From positions 4,898,001 to 4,962,000 of the forward strand of contig OU015541.1 in the NCBI GenBank assembly GCA_907165065.1: DNA of 64,000 nucleotides. The letters are read 5' to 3'. Position 1 is the first letter of the stretch. Each line of letters begins with the position of its first letter. The stretch is from Caprimulgus europaeus (Eukaryota; Chordata; Aves; Caprimulgiformes; Caprimulgidae). Below are positions 41,027-53,185 of the stretch, in pieces. The notes under the pieces are model-generated. The model was not told the origin of the DNA. It made no database searches and saw only the letters and a program-made list of their open reading frames with translations. The position numbers and the translations under genes are program-made.

Positions 41027-42289
41027 AACCCTCACAAATAAAATCCACGTCCACATCCATCAGTTATTTACCCGTATTTTTACAGATGTCCCAAATGTAT
41101 GCTTTTGATCTTCAGGCAGAAACACTGAAGAAAATTCCACTTGGCCATAGTTGGAAAAGCTTAGAAAGCTACAAATTATCCACTGTTCTAGGCTGCTAGA
41201 GTAACTTTAGTACAACAAGAAATAGTAACTCAGGTTCATTTTGGCCCAATAAAAAAAAAATACAACCAGTAGAAGTGGAACAGTTGTTGACAACAAACGA
41301 CTGGTATTGTTTAATATCCTAGGATGAATTTTTGTATTTTCAATTGAAATTGCTAGTTTGAGCCCCAAATTTTTGAGGGAAGCTTTACAGATACTACCTA
41401 ATATCACACACAATATGTATTTTTCTTTTCACCTGTTAAAATAAGATCCTTGTAACTTCTAACATCCATCACCACAGAGTATATCACTTGAATCATGGAT
41501 GACTGTTTTTTCACCAGCCAACATAAAAAGCAAGTGAAAAGAGCAGTGTCAAAAAGCGGTAACACAGAACTGTAACTCCCTTTAAGAATTTGTCCTATCT
41601 CTTCTCACATTATATGAGCCTTAATTAACAATCTTCTTTGCCTTTTGATTTGAAATTGTGATGATTTTTCACGAGAATAGTCAATGAGAAGGCAATTTGC
41701 ACACTGTGTAAAAGTGCACAATTTGTCTGCAGTTGGTTCTGAGGACAGAAGTCCATGTTTCAGATACAGGATAACTCATTAAACAACTGACCATAAGCAT
41801 CCTGTATGTTGCACAGGCCATAGCCTTGAAACTGTATTTTCATTGCTCTGTGGACTAAAACTGGCTAATATGTTAATGCATTTTATAGGTCCAAATTAGC
41901 ATGTCAGGAATTGTTGCATTTTTGTCTAATAATGCTTTCATGAACTGCTGTTTGGGGCTTCTCTTCATCACCTTCCCTCAAAAATTGCCATAAGAATTTG
42001 AGACTGGCTCTAATCAGCTGATAAGAGTAAGATATAGCAACATGATACATCTCCTCATAAATATACATCTATCTCTAGAACTGGGAGTACCAGTGAGACG
42101 TTAACATGTCCCACAGAGCGCTCCACTGTTCAGCACCAAGGTCAGCTCAGGACTACACAGGACCTGCTGAAAAGGCCCCAGACTCATTAAAAAGTCAAAA
42201 CTCCCATCAAAAATATAGAACAATCTTGAATTAATAAAACACATGTTGGAAATAAGCAATCCTGACAGAGAAGATTAAATTTAAGGCTT

Positions 42290-42322
42290 GGGGGGGGGGG
42301 AGGGGGAAGGGTTTTGTTTGGG
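42290..42322 (+). repeat. G-rich run with quadruplex potential
   Basis: G11 is followed by A, G5, AA, GGG and, after a nine-base T-rich gap, another GGG. Splitting the G11 run gives four or more G-tracts with short loops. The G-rich strand is the plus strand, which is the template strand for PHACTR3 if this is intronic. Confidence 0.7.
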
Positions 42323-44544
42323 TTTTATTTAATTCATTAACTATATTCTTTATAGAACATTCTATATGGAATATAATGCAAATGGTTAGATGTGAGATAC
42401 AGTTTGTAGCATTATTTACTCTCAGTAATGCACAATGCAGCTTCCTGTGCGTGTGGTAGAAGAAAAGCCAGATGAATTGTGCACTCGCATCTATTTTACT
42501 TTGAATTGCCTATGTACAAAATATGGGCTAAATCGTGCCTTTAGGCACAGTCTTGAACAAGGATCATAAACTGCTCAATCTCAGAAGACATGATATTGTA
42601 GCACAGCTCTCTCTTTGCTTCATGATAGGCCAGCCACAAATTAACTTTTTCAGAAGCAGTCTGCAGCGTGTCTGCGGTGTCTCGGATGCACTCACTAACC
42701 AGGGCATTGCGTCGTTACAACAAAAGCCTATTTCTCTTTCCACTTCTCTTTGTCTACACCTCAACTTCATCTTCTGAGAAGGAAGATGTCATGGGTAACA
42801 GATTGCATGGATGCCCCGTTGTATGCAGACTGCGACAGACAAACATTTTCACTCCCCTAAACAGATGTGTGTAGTCTTTCATGAACCTAGAGGGTTTTTT
42901 GTGTAGGTTTAACTGACTTACATTTCCTTTGAGTGTGAACCTGAAACAGAAATGCATTGAACAGATTGAGATTAATCTATTCCTGACCTTGAATTTATCT
43001 AGATGCATGTGAAATGCTAACTCAGAAGGTTTCTATATATTTTATACATGTAAAAAGGCGAGGCAAATGGGGTCCTACTGAATTCATTATGCATCAAGCT
43101 AAAGAGTGCTTTCATTTTTAGAGAACATATTGTCATGGGTTCTGAACAAGACTTTGGCAATCCACCAGTGAAAACAAAGCTACACTGACAGTATAAAACT
43201 TCTAAAACTTCAAATCTACTTCAAATGTAGATTATTGTGTTGGGGTAGTAAACAATTCTGGTACATAGTCCAAAAAAAACAAAACTGCAGTAAGGTTAGA
43301 AAATGTTCCCAATGCAGTAGCCTGGAATATGTAGTACCACTAGAAAGAGCATGGCAATAATACATATGGGAAATGCCAAAACAAAGAGAAAAGTCAATCA
43401 CTATACATTTACTGAAGTAATCAGACTGATATAGTACTGCACACAAAGACATTTCAGCCTAAAAGTTGTGCTTTAAGTGAATCTGAGGGCTTTTTTACAG
43501 AGAAATGCTTACAAAACCTAATCCAAATTACTTAACTGTCTGTGCTTGGAGTAGCTTAATTAAACCACACTATATTTGCATGAATACTCTCTCTTAGAAT
43601 TAAAGTAATCTTAATTCAATTTAGGTTCATTTACTTTAGAAAAGAACAAAGCTAAATTAAACCGAGCTCACTTGAGTTCTGGACATGAGTGTCCATGTAG
43701 ATTTTAATATTAATTATTCCATTGTACTTTCAGAAGTTAAACTGACTGCATGGAGTTTCATAGTCCATGTTTATGTAAACAAGCTCTGAACACACTCTTA
43801 TGTTATTTCAAGACTGTTCTATTTTCTATTACACTCCATATGGGCTAATATAACAGTCATTAGGAGAAGCCAAGTATCAGCGGATTGTTCCTAACTGGAA
43901 CTGTATTTTCCATCACTGTATATAAAATACTTTTATGTATTCTCTGAATTACAGACCTTAATGTAGCCCCTTGGGCCTTAAAGTCTACTGATGGTAAACA
44001 AAAGCAGCTAGATATGATTCTTTATGAAAAGTGTATTTATTTAAATTTGAAATTTAAAAATGATATGCTTAAGGATGTTTCTTTGCAAAATAGCTTATAT
44101 CATAAGAATTGGATTTTCTAGATAACAGATGTGCCAAAACCACAATTTGAAACAATTTCTGGACTGTGTCCCAGCACAAATCAATCTTATGGATTCTGAA
44201 AATGCTAAGACACATCTTGAAATGGTAATTAATTTGATATAATTATTTTGATCAAAGAAAAAACTCTGATTTATAACTGTTAAGGCTCTAGCTCAATGAT
44301 TATAAACAATAGTTTTTTTAACTTTCACTGTTCCCAAACTTGTTGGGTCCCCTCATTAGTTTCAATTTTTAAAATATTCTTCTGTTCATGGGGCGAGAAA
44401 CTCTATCTTTGGCTGGAATTCTGTTCACATCACAGCTTGTTAGGCATGGCTCATGTTAACTGTGATTTCAGTTGGCTGGGCACTAGATTAGCTGTTGACA
44501 TCAAGCCAACATTTAATTTTGTTTTCTTGAGTCATCTGTTGCCA

Positions 44545-44558
44545 GTTCCTATGGCAAC
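44545..44558. promoter_or_regulatory. RFX X-box-like palindrome
   Basis: GTTCCTATGGCAAC matches the ideal X-box palindrome GTTGCCATGGCAAC at 12 of 14 positions, with a perfect GGCAAC half site; another GTTGCC begins at 44539. RFX factors bind such sites in ciliary, neuronal and immune genes. A single motif in intronic DNA may be chance; it does fall in a repeat-free block. Confidence 0.35.
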
Positions 44559-47071
44559 TGATCTTCTAGCCTTCAGATTTACTAGAGAGAGCCATTAAAA
44601 TGGCCAGGAGTACATACAGGGATTCTTTGAACTAGATGGAAGTTCAACTCTTTTCTTCAATGGAAACTAAAAGATCTTTTCAGCTTATACTTTAGCAGCA
44701 CGTGACTTCTGTTCATGAAAACACAGATGTTCTTGTATTAAAAAAAAACCAAAAACCAAAACCAGAGTGAATGGTAGTTTTTAACAAGAAATCTGTTTTA
44801 GCATCTTTCTACTATACCTACAGAATGAAGGTCTTTGTCTCTAAAATCATGTGATGCAGAGGACAGGCAAAAATATTTTTCTGTTCTCACTTGCATAGCC
44901 GTAATAAAAGATGAAATTTAAGATATGGATTCTTTTGATCTTCACTAGAGTCCCTGTACTATACAATTTCTTATTTCACAAATGTGTCACTTAAGTAAAA
45001 GAAGTATCTCAGTAAGACATCATTAGTACAATAAGTCAACCCAGAATTTGTAACAGATCAGAATCGGAATGCTATGGGAGCTTCTTAAAGGAAAAATACC
45101 TTTGGCTAAAAATAGTAGTCAGTGTGTATAAAATATGTAAAACCCATATAACCACCGGTTATGAAAGCATAAGAAAAAATTAAATAGCATATTTAATTTA
45201 ATATCACAAGCAGTCCTTCTAGTAGAATGTTAATATACAGTGGGTATTTCTAAGACCATCTCCTGTTGTGTTTCCTAGGACTCTGTGCAGGAGTTTCCAA
45301 AGTCTGAGTTGCACATTCCTCTCATGCAGTGGGTTTGAAACCTTGAGAAGCACTGAGCACCCCAGATCTCTTTGAAATAAATAGAAGCACAAATATAACA
45401 GAAAAAGTTGCACAACTGGTTTAAATGTCATTAGAGACTTCAGGAAAACAACAGGCTGTCCCTGTACCTCTTCCTTAGGTGAACATTTGCCTCTAGAAAG
45501 AAAATAAGCAGCTAGAGAACTTTGTCATTTGATGTGGGGATTCCCCACTGCCCAGGAGCTTGGACTAACAAGCATTGTGTGCAGGAGGATGTCCTATTAC
45601 CCCAGGCCTCCACAGAAAGCGCAGCAGCCGTTGCAGTGCTTGCAAACTCAGGTGGGGACACAATACTCGTGTTCTAAGAATTAATGGCCATCTGCAAAGG
45701 CAGTAGACTAAAGGCTTTTATGCCCCATTCAGTTTATGTTTCATTATGCATATTTGGATGACTTTTCCAGGCTGGTTCTTCAACAGCAATTCAAGATTGC
45801 TTTCCTAAATGCGAGGGTGAATAGGCCTATCATCTCAATTAAGAAAGAGAATAAGGCAATTACTCTGACAAGAAGCTACCCTGCTTCTCTTCTCCTCCTC
45901 TGCCCACTAGAAGCAGTTAAAACATTTTAAAGATAATGGAGGTGTATGTGGGAGAAAGTGACAGATAAGAAAAGAGAACACACCAGTTCCTCAGCTTGAG
46001 TTAACTACCCCGACTCCAGTGACGACAGCTATTTTCCACCAGCCGAAAATCTAACCCAGTAGCAATCACAGGCGGTCAGGTACGTTTGGTACCTGTCACA
46101 CTGCACGGAACGAGGTGGCTTCTCCTTACAACAACGTTCCCCCATTTGAGTATGAAGCCACCCTTTGTACCAGACTGCTGTGACTGGTAAAAACTGGTGT
46201 GAACTAATGCCAAAATGAAGCACTGTGGCTGGGATGTGTGGTTGCCATCTTTCCATACTAGAGTGGAGATTAAACAATTGCATACGTTAACTCTGGCAGG
46301 TGCTGCTGTAGTGGCTCAGGCTCTGTGTGATTGTTTTAGAATGCAGTTGGCTCACAAATGTCGTTGATGCAGACGCTGGCATACATTCAAAATGCTGTGT
46401 TTCATGTTTTACTTTTATCTTTAAATATATTTGAGTAGGTTTTTCTCCCTTATAAAACAGCTCACATAATAGGTAAAACTAAAAATGATCTAATAGTTTC
46501 AATGCCTTAGAGCTACTGCCATGCATGAAATTCAAACTGTGACTATAAAAAGTAGTAAGGAGAGCTTTCTCTCTAATTCTCTTTTTTAGCTATTTCTATA
46601 CTTTTGAGAAGGGTAGAACTTGTTCATGTTTCAAGTCAGCATCAGTTAAATAAAATGCAATCTGTAAGTTATTACAGATCATCTGAGGAACTGGAGGCAA
46701 AAGTCTGGGGCTTTGACTAATTGAGAAGTTAGTAAGTTTAGGAAGATTAGTGGCTGCTAATTAAGGTTATAGAGTGACCCAGACTTTTTTTTTACAGCCT
46801 TTACTGTTTTAGTTAGATTCAATGATATCCATTATAGCTGACAAATAATTCCTGATGAGTAAGATATTTGTACCTTCTTATTTTCTATCTGCATATTCCC
46901 TTTGATTGTATTACAGTTATCCTGACACCATCATTAGCTTGCACTTGCTTGATTATTTCTGCAGTGTTCAAAATGTATACTGTATGAGTTCAGCAGCCAA
47001 ACACAAGTGGCATTACTCAGTTCTGGTCCAATACCTTATGTCACTTCACTCTATGACTGAGTGCAACTCAT

Positions 47072-47091
47072 TTAATTAAGTTTATTTGCAT
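47072..47091. promoter_or_regulatory. Homeodomain palindrome next to a perfect POU octamer
   Basis: TTAATTAA at 47072-47079 is followed four bases later by ATTTGCAT at 47084-47091, the exact octamer bound by POU proteins. The surrounding 47.04-47.15 kb block has no repeat character. Whether it is a working element is inference. Confidence 0.3.
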
Positions 47092-50000
47092 GTCTGCAAA
47101 ACATATGCTTGGTTATCCGAACCTTGCTTTGTACAGATGTTGCCTAATTTTATTAAATGTGAGAGATGACTGTAACTTAGGATAAATTAGCCAAATTAGA
47201 ATAGATTGAACCATTTGAGTGTGTTCCCAGACTAACATGACCATTTAGTACCTTGCTTGTGAGAATTTAAATATTTTATCTATTTGCAAATTCTCTGAAA
47301 TAAGAATTTGTGATTTTAATAAACATGGAATGTTATTGGGGTTTACTACATGCTTCATTCCAGCACAGGCTGACTTAGTGTGTTCCAAGACATATTGACA
47401 CTCCTGGAGAGTGATTTTAGGTTGAAATATAACCATTATGCCTTTGGACAAGAGCACTGAGGATGCACACTGTGGGTAGCTGCTCTGTCCACTAAAGCAC
47501 GCTTTAATTATGTCACCAGAGCCTTGGGTCATACTGCAAAGACATAGACTATGTTGTATCCCCTAAACCTGTTCTGTCAATTCAGACATTTAATGAGAGA
47601 CTGATATATTTATTATGAATAAAAGGAACAGGAGGATACTAAGAATTTCTTCAGAGAGGCTTAATTGATAGTGCATTAGGTAATGAATGATTAATTAATA
47701 AAATGAAAGCAGAATATAATGGATTTGTACTTTGTTTGTACACAAAAGGCATCATTAGAACTCTTCAACCATCATTAGCTCTGTCTCCTCTGCAGTGACT
47801 CATTCTGCTCCCTGAAAAAAGTCTAGCTGCACTAGAAAACTGCCAAACCCTACAGCTGATACAGCTAAAAGTTGTTGAATTGTCCTTCTATGCAAGCTGG
47901 ATCTCTGAATTTAAGGGATTCTTTCCCATTTCTTTTTTTCCACTTCACAGTGAAATGGTTTATGCAGATACCTCAAGGCTAATCTCAGCAGAATTTTCCA
48001 AAAGTGAAGATATACAGAGAAAAACCCTCTACCCTACCAAACAGCCACATGAGGTTTCTTGGGGGACTCTATCTGGCTTACTCTGGAAAGGAACTGGCAC
48101 ATCTTAGGTGTGGAGAAACCAGGAGTGAGTGAACGTGGATAAGCTTAACAACAGCTCCTGTGTTTCTGATTCTGGGTGCTACTCAAACTAAAATTTGTCC
48201 CTTTGTAAATGGGAGTGAGAAGACTTTGCTCTCTTCTGCTTCTGAGGAGATGATCACACCTGGAGGTATGCACCTCCAGAATGAGTTCTCCCTGTCTTAA
48301 CCAACGCGCAAGAACCTCTTTACCAATTCAGAATTGTGCGTTTGCCACATTTAAAACCCTTGTGACAAGATTAAATAAAGTGACTTGCTGAGAAACTGAA
48401 AACAGAACTTAAAGAGCAAAGGTAGGGTAAACACTTAGTAGCATGACTTATTCAGTCTTAAATTTAAAAAAAAAAAAGAATTAAAAAAATAAAGAAGGAA
48501 CATTGAAGTGATGAAGCAAAACCAAAGGAAGAAAAGGAGTGTGGCAAATTCTGGCCCCTGTGCTCTGAACTCTTTAGTAAGTAGGTTCTTCCACAGGTAG
48601 ATTCTCAAGAAAGGCTCCAAAGACACATAAAGGGATTTTTTCCAAAGTTCAGTTACAAAACCATGTTTCTAAAATTTGTGCATTTCTAGTAAATACAACA
48701 GTTCTTGATCTACCAGAGAACCAGACAAATACATAAGAACCAGTCTTTGATTAAAAAAAAAAGGGCATTATTCATCTGATCTGGTTAAGTAGTCAGTCAA
48801 TTACAATCATTTGGTTGAAATACATATCAGTGGTAATTGTGTACTTCAGTGCTTGGAATGTTTAGTATAATATATTGTGCAAAATGAAATAGGCATGGCA
48901 ACAACATATAAAAGAGAGTTCCTTCACATACAATGAAGAAAATTTGTAAAATCAGATGCTGAAATATACAAATCATTTGTATGCACAAAAATCCCATGAG
49001 AGCATATGCAAACCATTTAATTATGCCTGTTAGTTATTGTAATTGCCATTAACATGTGCAATTACTTGCTCTGCAACACGATTCTAGGTGAATGGTTGAA
49101 TCAGCTACAAAATTATGAATAGCTGAAAAATTCTATTTCAGTCCCTAAGCCATTTCATTAAATCTCTTATTGTATAGTAAACAAAGTGCATATCATGAAC
49201 TAACAAATTGCAAACTGTATTTTTTCCTGAAGTGACTGCAGTATTTCCAGAAGAACTGAGGTTCTGTTGTTTATAGAACAAGACTTCCACATGCAATAGC
49301 AGTGAAGTTGTCCTTCCCATTCTTCCTGTCAGGTCTTAGTCACATCACCAGGACAGGTTACTCGGCCCCTGCAGATCTTTCCATGTTGTGTTTGAGCTGG
49401 TAGATACTTTTTTTATGCTGCCAGTGGTCCAAGTATTTGAGCACTTTCTGCATAAAACCATTAGCACTAACTCAGTTACTTACTTAATTGCCTGGCTCTT
49501 CTTTTTTTTGAGAGACCAGACTTTGGTTGGGGTTGGGTTTTCTGGAGTCTTTTTCAAGGAGGGGACGATAGGAGTATTCTGGAAATAGAATGGCTGTTAC
49601 AACTGTAAATGTAAATTTTGGTGGAAAAAAAAATGGAAAATGAGGATGGTTACATAATATTTCTTAAGGACTATCAGACTAGATTTGCCCAAGTGGTTCT
49701 ACAAGACTGTTCCACAGCTCTTGAGTCTAAAAGCTTTGTTCTCATCTCTTATGATGGCCAAATGGCTTCATCATTGACTCTGCATTCTAAATTGTTTTAG
49801 AGAAATAGCTCTTACAGCACTACTTCATTGGCTGAAATTTAGTCCTAAATATAGTCCTAAATGTAGAAGTTTGAACAACCTCTTGTATATGGATATTAGG
49901 GCCAAAGTCGGTGCTCTACGTTGGCCTCTCCTAAGCTCACTCAGAGCTAGTTTGAGGATGTGACTGCAGGCTTGATGGATTTTTAGTGACATAAGCCATG

Positions 50001-53000
50001 AAGAAAGGAAATGTGGGAAATCCAGAGTACCCTTTGGGCTGTGTTTTTCACCTAATATCTTGACAAGAAAACACATCAAAATATAAAGGTAAACAGGTGA
50101 CAGCTCCCATCCCCTCCTTACCTCTCTTTTTTCCAACCTCCCTCCACCAATAAAGGCTGCAACTGAAAAATCAATAAAACCAGATGGCTGCCCTCCCTCA
50201 TCCTGGAGCTTATCCTAGAGCTTGGCTGTAAGTGCAGTGCTGAAAAATCTAGCTACACACTTTTAAAATTCAGGTTCAAGCAAGACCACCACGAACAACA
50301 AAACCCTAAATCCCTTTCTCTTGCACCAGGACCTGGACCACATGTGGACTGTAATTACCAGAGTTACTGCTGAGGAGAGACCATACAGAATGCAATTATG
50401 CTATCAGGACACGGTAATCAGAATAGCTTGCTTCTTAGAGAAAACCATATCCTTGCCCTACGCTATTATTTTCTTTTATATAAAATAGCCTTCTTAGGAG
50501 ATACTACAATTAAACAGTAATTATACATATCAAATCAATTTTTAATAGATATGGTTTATATGATAGCACAAGACCTGTGAGAGAATCAGAGCTTAGTGTC
50601 CATGTATTTAAATAGCACAAATAGTTTTGCAGCAGTGCATTGGTTTAGATGTGCAACTGTGAGTTTCCATTATCCTCAGTCAAACAAACTGATGGACAGT
50701 GATATCAAAAACAGATATTAAATGCTCATTAAAAATGTACTGTTAAAACTGTTACATTTCAGAAAAAAACTCTAAAAAGAATAATATAATTACTATTGAA
50801 ACATCACTGTTATTGCAATCTGATGTTGGAGCCACTTTGCATTCACAGATTTACAGATAAATGGATGGGGCTAAACAAATACACCATGATACTTGTGATC
50901 CCAGAGCTGCCAGCAATTTATGAAAATGACACTATGTACATCTTTGGTAAACAATTGCTGTAAACAACCCATCTGTCATGAGAAATAACCCTAAAAAGCA
51001 AGGTCGTTACCTCAAGTAGACTTAGATGGCAGTGGTATTGATGAAGCCTTCACATCTCGGAAGGCAGAGTGTGTTATGGGCAGAACAACAATGAAATAAA
51101 GCAGCTACTTAAAACCACTCCAGAGATACTGTTTTCGAACGGCTGCTTTGAAGCTATACCTTCTGAAAGCTATCTGAATGCCAAGATGAGAGCAGGAGCA
51201 CTGGGTCAGTCAGCCTTGTTGCAATGGTAAAATGCCTACAAAGGAATCTCAGTGCTACTTCTGGAGGACACAAAGCATCCGAGTTTTCAATGATTTTGTT
51301 TTGTGCACAGGTGTATTTACATGGGAAATGAGGGAAGAAAAAAATGATTTTGAGAAGGTATAATTAAAATTTTCACAATAATAGTCATGATTTTAAGGTT
51401 GGGAACATGACTTGGATGTTTAATGAAGTGGTATGACTTCAGCATTTTAGTGGCCCCTCTGAAGATGGGATTACTGATCTGTGGTATCAAGTGACCATAG
51501 GATCAGACTTGGAAGCTGTAAGCCAGGAAATACAATACTGCCATTAGCAACACATACAGGACAGATTTTGCAGATTTCAGCATGTAGTATTTGTTATTCT
51601 CAGAAGAATCTTCTAATACCAGTTTTTGACCTGTTCTACACAACTTCCTTTTAGCTGTAAGATCTGAGCATGGTTGAACTTTGGCCATCTAGCACTTGCC
51701 CTTGCATATCCCCTTGCAGGGAGACTCCCAGCTCTGATTCAGCAAGAGACACGAGCCCATGGAGCACTTACCCAACATTTTCATGACAGTTCCAACCCCT
51801 GTAGAGCTAATACAGACTCCTTGGAAAAGTCCTTGAGAGTTGTATAATGGAAGAGCAGGATTTATGTGGAAAAACAGCTTCCAGAAAGTTGCCAACCACA
51901 GCAATGTGGAGAAAAAAAAGCAGTCACTTTAGCTATACAGACCTTGCCTAGAGCTGTTCTTTCAACAGTTTATATATGCAATTACACATCTATTCACCAT
52001 CATTGCAGGTGCAAGCTGAGCAACAGCACGTGTATAAATGTGTGTGGGTGTGCAAATGCTTCATTATGGTGATTTGTTAGCAGTGAGGGAAGCATTGTGT
52101 CCAATGAATGTGTAAATTAGGTGCTTAGATTACTACAGTGAAAAACAGTTCACTTTGCCTCCTCAGCCCATCCCTCTCAACAACACTGGGAAAGACAGTG
52201 GGTAGATAGTTCCATTCCCTGACAAAGTAGCAGCTTCCATCTAAAATCTAATCCTGCCTTTCTCATGCTGTCCTCTGGTTTCTAACAAGGAAGAGAAGTG
52301 AATCTTGATGAATTAATCGTGTTGAATGATATCTTAATCATATGCATTCTATGCTCTTATGTAGCATTAGAATAAGAGGTGTCATATGTTGTGTTGTCAT
52401 TTCTGGGACAGAAAACTGGGGCTGTTCACTAGCTGTAAATCATTTCTGGCATTAACAGGATTCTGACCAGAGACTCTCTTTCATGTTCAGGATATGCACT
52501 GCATTCTTTTCTATTATATCACAATACATTGCAAAGGAACAGCTAAGTTACCAAAACTAATCTTTTAAGTCTTTCTTTCTTTACAGTGTCAGGCAAAATA
52601 AGACTATGCCATATTTCCGTAATCTCTCTTGTATTATGAGAATATTATGATCTATAACAACAACAAAATCCCTACACTGCATGCACTCCTGTTGGCTTTG
52701 ATATGCTTGGACTTGTCTGTTTCCATCAGAAAAATATATTTCTAAGTCTGTATGATTTTGTTTTAACAGACACTACCAGGCTAAAAGTCAGATCATTAAC
52801 ATAAAGCAGGAAAAAAAAGGTTTTCTGGTGTTTAAAAAATAGTCTTTCTGAAAAGACATGTAATACCTGAGGTTCTCTTTCTTCAATAAACTACCTAAAA
52901 TGAAAGTAAATTTTGAAGAGCTAGGGTACCTACTTCCACCTTTTTTCTACTTGGATATGTATATTTAGATTAATCTGTTCAAAAGTACTTTTTGTTCTCA

Positions 53001-53079
53001 GACAACTTTGCATCAGTTACCAAGATCTAAAAAATATTTCTGCAACACTGTGATGGCAAATTGCAGGGGATTTTCTTGA

Positions 53080-53095
53080 GGGAGGGTGGGAGGGG
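53080..53095 (+). repeat. Canonical G-quadruplex motif with one-base loops
   Basis: GGGAGGGTGGGAGGGG has four G-tracts of at least three with single-base loops, the arrangement known to give very stable parallel quadruplexes. It is an isolated G-rich island in AT-rich DNA, with an A17 run 74 bases to the right (53169-53185). Confidence 0.9.
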
Positions 53096-53168
53096 AATTT
53101 GAATTAAAAACTAATTAATTAAACCCACCAGAAGTAGCCTTCAATTTCTTTTAATAGGATGAGGGGGG

Positions 53169-53185
53169 AAAAAAAAAAAAAAAAA
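53169..53185 (+). repeat. A17 homopolymer run preceded by G6
   Basis: GGGGGG is followed directly by seventeen A and then GAAAAA. No retroposon body precedes it. Confidence 0.85.

Larger units (their letters stand above)
37228..53079. other. Non-coding stretch with candidate conserved blocks, no genes seen
   Basis: The stretch is AT-rich, with short open frames only. Between the CR1 fragment and simple runs there are long repeat-free blocks of complex sequence with many TAAT, ATTTGCAT and ATGCAAA words (40.4-40.7, 41.8-41.95, 43.57, 44.4-44.6, 47.05-47.15, 48.9-49.1 kb). Small CpG clusters occur at about 42.66-42.72 and 46.0-46.14 kb. An A12 run lies at 48466-48477. No splice-bounded exon was recognised. 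Confidence 0.55.
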
